Shown here piece by piece: positions 5,505 to 7,857 of a stretch of 7,857 bases of DNA. The notes under the pieces are model-generated. The model made no database searches. It worked only from the letters and a program-made list of their open reading frames with translations, and was not told the DNA's origin. The number at the start of each line of letters is the position of its first letter. Positions within the stretch are counted from its first letter, which is position 1. The position numbers were made by a program, and so were the translations under genes. The DNA comes from Oligoflexia bacterium (lineage in GTDB: Bacteria; Myxococcota_A; UBA796; UBA2385), in contig JAADHA010000365.1 in assembly GCA_013152105.1 (NCBI GenBank), positions 1 to 7,857 of the forward strand, read 5' to 3'.

Positions 5505-5864
5505 GTGGCGAAAGAGAGCGGAGACCTTCACTCGCCGCTCAAGGTGATCGCCGAGACCGCACCGCCGACGCCGGTAGTAGTGGGTGTGCTCGGCCTGCTC
5601 GCGACGCTGGCCGTCACGGTCGCCGATGCTCTTGGGGGGCGCCGGACGCGGTCGGGGATCTGGGTCGGTCTGCAAGGGGCCTTGGCCTATACCTTGCTGG
5701 ATGGCGTGTACCCGCACTCGGGTGCGATGTCGGTCATCGGTGCCGGGATGTTCGCGGCGCTGCTCGGCGTGCCACTGAGCCTGTTGATTCGCTGGACGCT
5801 CTTCGCGACGCCGCTGGGCGCGTCGAAGGAGCCCCCACAGGACACGGCAAAGCACGCGGTGTAG
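5505..5864 (+). CDS. Membrane protein, C-terminal part (three helices); probably continuation of the preceding frame
   Basis: A 119-residue frame opens at GTG 5505, preceded by GGTGA (5492-5496) at a spacing of eight bases. A GTG at 5493 is an alternative. After MAKESGDLHSPLKVIAETAPP there are three hydrophobic segments at about 22-42, 50-66 and 74-98. The GGRRTRSG loop between the first two is basic and should be cytoplasmic. The tail RWTLFATPLGASKEPPQDTAKHAV is polar. The N-terminal segment resembles the closing strands of the beta domain in the preceding frame (pattern V.ISV..GDL.SPL.VI...APP). The two frames are in phase and separated by one TAG, so the likelier reading is one five-helix protein interrupted in the repeat. 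As a separate gene it would be an unassigned three-helix membrane protein. No family recognised. Confidence 0.6.
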   Translation: MAKESGDLHSPLKVIAETAPPTPVVVGVLGLLATLAVTVADALGGRRTRSGIWVGLQGALAYTLLDGVYPHSGAMSVIGAGMFAALLGVPLSLLIRWTLFATPLGASKEPPQDTAKHAV

Positions 5865-5937
5865 TGGTGGTGGTCTGGTGGCCCTGGCGGTCTGCTGGCC
5901 CTGCCCGACGGCGCCGCGATGGGCCATCCTGGGACCG

Positions 5938-5944
5938 TAGGAGG
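5938..5944 (+). promoter_or_regulatory. Strong Shine-Dalgarno pointing to an ATA start of the HAD gene
   Basis: TAGGAGG is a near-perfect anti-16S match, and its GGAGG ends five bases before the ATA at 5950. The same TAG is the nearest in-frame stop upstream of the HAD gene, so translation in this frame must begin after it. No ATG, GTG or TTG follows in frame until GTG 6001, which would omit the catalytic motif. Confidence 0.65.
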
Positions 5945-5949
5945 CCCGC

Positions 5950-6528
5950 ATATTCGCTGAGCGCAGCCACTGGATCTTCGACCTCGACGGCACCCTGACC
6001 GTGCCAGCGCACGACTTCGCATGGCTGCGGGCCATGCTCAGAATCGACCCGAGCCAGGACATCTTGGACACCATCGCGGCACGCCCAGTGGCGCGCGCGG
6101 CGGCCGACCGGGCCTTCATCGCGACGTACGAGGGCGAGCTGGCTCGCGGGGCGAAAGTGCAGTCGGATGCACGCTTCCTGCTGGAATCCCTCTTGGCCAG
6201 GGGCTGTGTCCTGGGCCTGGTGACACGCAACAGCCTGGAGGGGGCCGATCTGACCTTGAGGGCGACCGGCTTGGACCCCTTCTTCGCGCCCGCTCACCGG
6301 GTCGGGCGGGACTGTGCCGCACCCAAGCCAGACCCGGCCGGCGTGCGGCTCTTGCTGTCCCGGTGGGGGGTCTCGGCGAGCTGTGCCGTGATGGTCGGGG
6401 ACTGGATCCACGATATCCGGGCCGGCCAGGCTGCGGGGACCGCGACCGTGTTGGTGCGCCGACACGGCCCCCGGCCCTGGGATGACCAGGCCGATGTCGT
6501 GGTGGACCAGTTGGCGATGCTGGCCTGA
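5950..6528 (+). CDS. HAD-superfamily (subfamily IA) phosphatase, apparent ATA start
   Basis: With the ATA at 5950 as start the protein has 192 residues. It carries all four haloacid-dehalogenase motifs: motif I FDLDGTLT (10-17) with nucleophile Asp11 and Asp13, motif II LVTRN with Thr92, motif III Lys126 in APKPDP, and motif IV VGDWIHD with Asp151 and Asp155. A helical cap lies between motifs I and II. The order and the small cap fit phosphoglycolate-phosphatase-like HAD-IA enzymes, which hydrolyse small phosphate esters in the cytoplasm; the substrate is not known. The only standard start in frame is GTG 6001, which lies after motif I and would give a dead enzyme with no Asp nucleophile. The strong Shine-Dalgarno at 5940-5944 sits five bases before the ATA, so a rare non-AUG start is the simplest reading. 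A base error or a frameshift from an ATG at 5919 are alternatives. The gene follows the membrane block by 85 bases and precedes the helicase on the same strand. Confidence 0.88.
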   Translation: MFAERSHWIFDLDGTLTVPAHDFAWLRAMLRIDPSQDILDTIAARPVARAAADRAFIATYEGELARGAKVQSDARFLLESLLARGCVLGLVTRNSLEGADLTLRATGLDPFFAPAHRVGRDCAAPKPDPAGVRLLLSRWGVSASCAVMVGDWIHDIRAGQAAGTATVLVRRHGPRPWDDQADVVVDQLAMLA

Positions 6529-6661
6529 GGGTGACGTTCCGGTATCGTCAGAGCCGCCCCAATCACATCTGAGCGGGATCGGGCTATAGGGGCACCAGAG
6601 CGGTCCCATTTCCGGTGGCCGCGCGGCTCCAAGCCCTCTGCCGACGATCTGGCGGACGCCG

Positions 6662-7857
6662 GTGGCCGCAGTCCCGACGTCACGGACCATCGACTTGAAC
6701 CAGTTTTCGTCGCTCGGCCTCTCCGAGCCCCTTCTCCAGGCGATCAGCGCCTGTGGCTACATCACGCCTACGCCCATCCAGGTACAGGCCATTCCGCCGC
6801 TGCTGCTGGGCAAGGACCTGCTGGGCTGTGCTCAGACAGGCACCGGCAAGACCGCGGCCTTCGCACTTCCAGTGTTGCAGCACCTCTCCTCCTCGCCCTC
6901 TCGCACGCGGGGCAAGCGCCCGATTCGCGCGCTCGTCTTGACCCCGACCCGCGAGCTCGCCGCCCAGATCGGCGGCAGCTTCGACCGCTACGGCAAGTTC
7001 CTGGACCTCAGCCACCACGTCATCTTCGGAGGCGTCGGCCAGAACCCCCAAGTGCGGGCCTTGAACCAAGGGCGCGACATCCTGGTCGCCTGCCCGGGAC
7101 GCCTGCTGGACCTGGTGGGCCAGGGCTTTATCGACCTGTCCCAGGTGGACTTCTTCGTCTTGGACGAAGCGGACCGCATGCTGGATATGGGCTTCATCCA
7201 CGATGTGCGCCGCGTGCTCAGGCTGCTCCCCGAAAGTCGGCAGAACCTGCTCTTCTCGGCCACCATGCCCAGGGTGATCGTCGACCTGGCCGACGACCTG
7301 CTGGACTCCCCGGTCTTCATCGAGGTCAGCCCCGAGACCAAGACCGTCGACCGGATCGACCAGACGGTGATGTTCGTCGAAAAGGCGGACAAACGCCGCC
7401 TTTTGGCCGAGATCATCGGGACTGGCGACATCGCACAGGCCCTGGTCTTCACCCGCACCAAGCACGGCGCGAATCGACTGGTCCGGCAACTCGACCAGGC
7501 CGGGATCGCGTCCCAGGCCATCCACGGCAACAAGTCGCAGGGCGCGCGCACCCGTGCTCTGGACGCCTTTCGCGACGGTCGCCTGTCCATCCTGGTGGCC
7601 ACCGATGTGGCCAGCCGGGGCATCGACGTGGACGGTGTGTCCCACGTGTTCAACTTCGACCTGCCCAACGAACCCGAGACCTACGTGCATCGGATCGGCC
7701 GCACCGGTCGGGCGGGTCGCGCCGGCAAGGCCATCGCCTTCTGTGACCACAGCGAAGGCGCCTACTTGCGCGACATCGAGCGTCTGATCGGCGAGTCGAT
7801 TCCAGTGGACGAAGACCACGCCTGGCACGCCGCCGACGCGATCCCGGCGGTTCGCCC
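6662..7857 (+). CDS. rhlE: DEAD-box ATP-dependent RNA helicase, RhlE type (3' end outside window)
   Basis: The frame is open to the right edge, with 398 codons visible. From GTG 6662 the DEAD-box core is complete: FSSLGL upstream of the Q motif (F15), GYITPTPIQ (32-40), motif I AQTGTGKT (57-64), PTRELA (95-100), GG, motif Ib as CPGR (144-147, where TPGR is usual), motif II DEAD (168-171), motif III SAT, motif IV LVFTRTKHG, motif V VATDVASRGID, and motif VI YVHRIGRTGRAG. Such enzymes unwind RNA with ATP, in ribosome assembly or RNA decay. The short N-terminus, the MGFIHDVRRVL segment after DEAD and the overall order fit RhlE; the basic C-terminal tail that would confirm it is outside the window. 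The start is ambiguous. GTG 6662 has a GGCGG six bases upstream, whereas TTG 6695 would give the usual M..F..LGL beginning. The 133-base gap before it holds no convincing terminator or promoter. Confidence 0.93.
   Translation, partial: MAAVPTSRTIDLNQFSSLGLSEPLLQAISACGYITPTPIQVQAIPPLLLGKDLLGCAQTGTGKTAAFALPVLQHLSSSPSRTRGKRPIRALVLTPTRELAAQIGGSFDRYGKFLDLSHHVIFGGVGQNPQVRALNQGRDILVACPGRLLDLVGQGFIDLSQVDFFVLDEADRMLDMGFIHDVRRVLRLLPESRQNLLFSATMPRVIVDLADDLLDSPVFIEVSPETKTVDRIDQTVMFVEKADKRRLLAEIIGTGDIAQALVFTRTKHGANRLVRQLDQAGIASQAIHGNKSQGARTRALDAFRDGRLSILVATDVASRGIDVDGVSHVFNFDLPNEPETYVHRIGRTGRAGRAGKAIAFCDHSEGAYLRDIERLIGESIPVDEDHAWHAADAIPAVR

Noticed and set aside
3843..6230. Very long minus-strand open frame (795 codons) that contains carbamate kinase at its end
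   Set aside because: Only the last 315 codons look like protein. The upstream part is Gly/Arg/Pro/His-rich shadow of the plus-strand genes, and a good Shine-Dalgarno sits at the kinase start.
6529..6661. Search for a promoter or terminator between the HAD and helicase genes
   Set aside because: A TATAGG at about 6585 has no matching -35 element, and the inverted matches are only four bases long. Nothing there can be supported.
6680..7828. 382-codon minus-strand frame opposite the helicase
   Set aside because: The plus strand carries a complete set of DEAD-box motifs; this is its antisense shadow, favoured by high GC.

Overview
The window is GC-rich throughout, with G or C at most third codon positions. 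It carries Gram-negative-type features: a Sec signal peptide with an AxA cleavage site, a lipoprotein-like signal and several inner-membrane proteins. It looks like chromosomal DNA of a high-GC environmental bacterium. The style of the secreted and membrane proteins would fit Myxococcota or another former deltaproteobacterial group, but that placement is a weak inference. I see no rRNA, tRNA, CRISPR array, transposase, integrase or phage gene.

Layout, left to right. (1) Minus strand, running off the left edge: a secreted START/SRPBCC-like protein. (2) A divergent 48-base gap, then a compact plus-strand group: a single-domain chromate-transporter (CHR) protein, a serine esterase of the esterase-D type, and a multi-pass membrane protein resembling membrane acyltransferases. 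The esterase stop codon overlaps the acyltransferase start. A small lipoprotein-like gene follows. (3) Convergent to this group, a complete carbamate kinase (arcC) on the minus strand. (4) A plus-strand block of unusual structure. A perfect 59-base direct repeat occurs twice, 517 bases apart, flanking a small membrane-protein reading frame. A second membrane-protein frame follows in the same reading frame, separated from the first by one TAG inside the second repeat copy. (5) A HAD-family phosphatase whose catalytic DxD motif lies upstream of every ATG, GTG or TTG in its frame; a strong Shine-Dalgarno points to an ATA start. (6) A DEAD-box RNA helicase of the RhlE type, running off the right edge.

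The esterase and acyltransferase are translationally coupled and may add and remove acyl groups on the same envelope molecule (inference). Carbamate kinase, the HAD phosphatase and the helicase are housekeeping-like and look functionally unrelated to their neighbours. The part most worth a second look is about 4820-5950: the repeat, the interrupted membrane gene, a possible 39-residue Gly/Cys-rich peptide ending in the repeat, and the apparent non-AUG start of the HAD gene.
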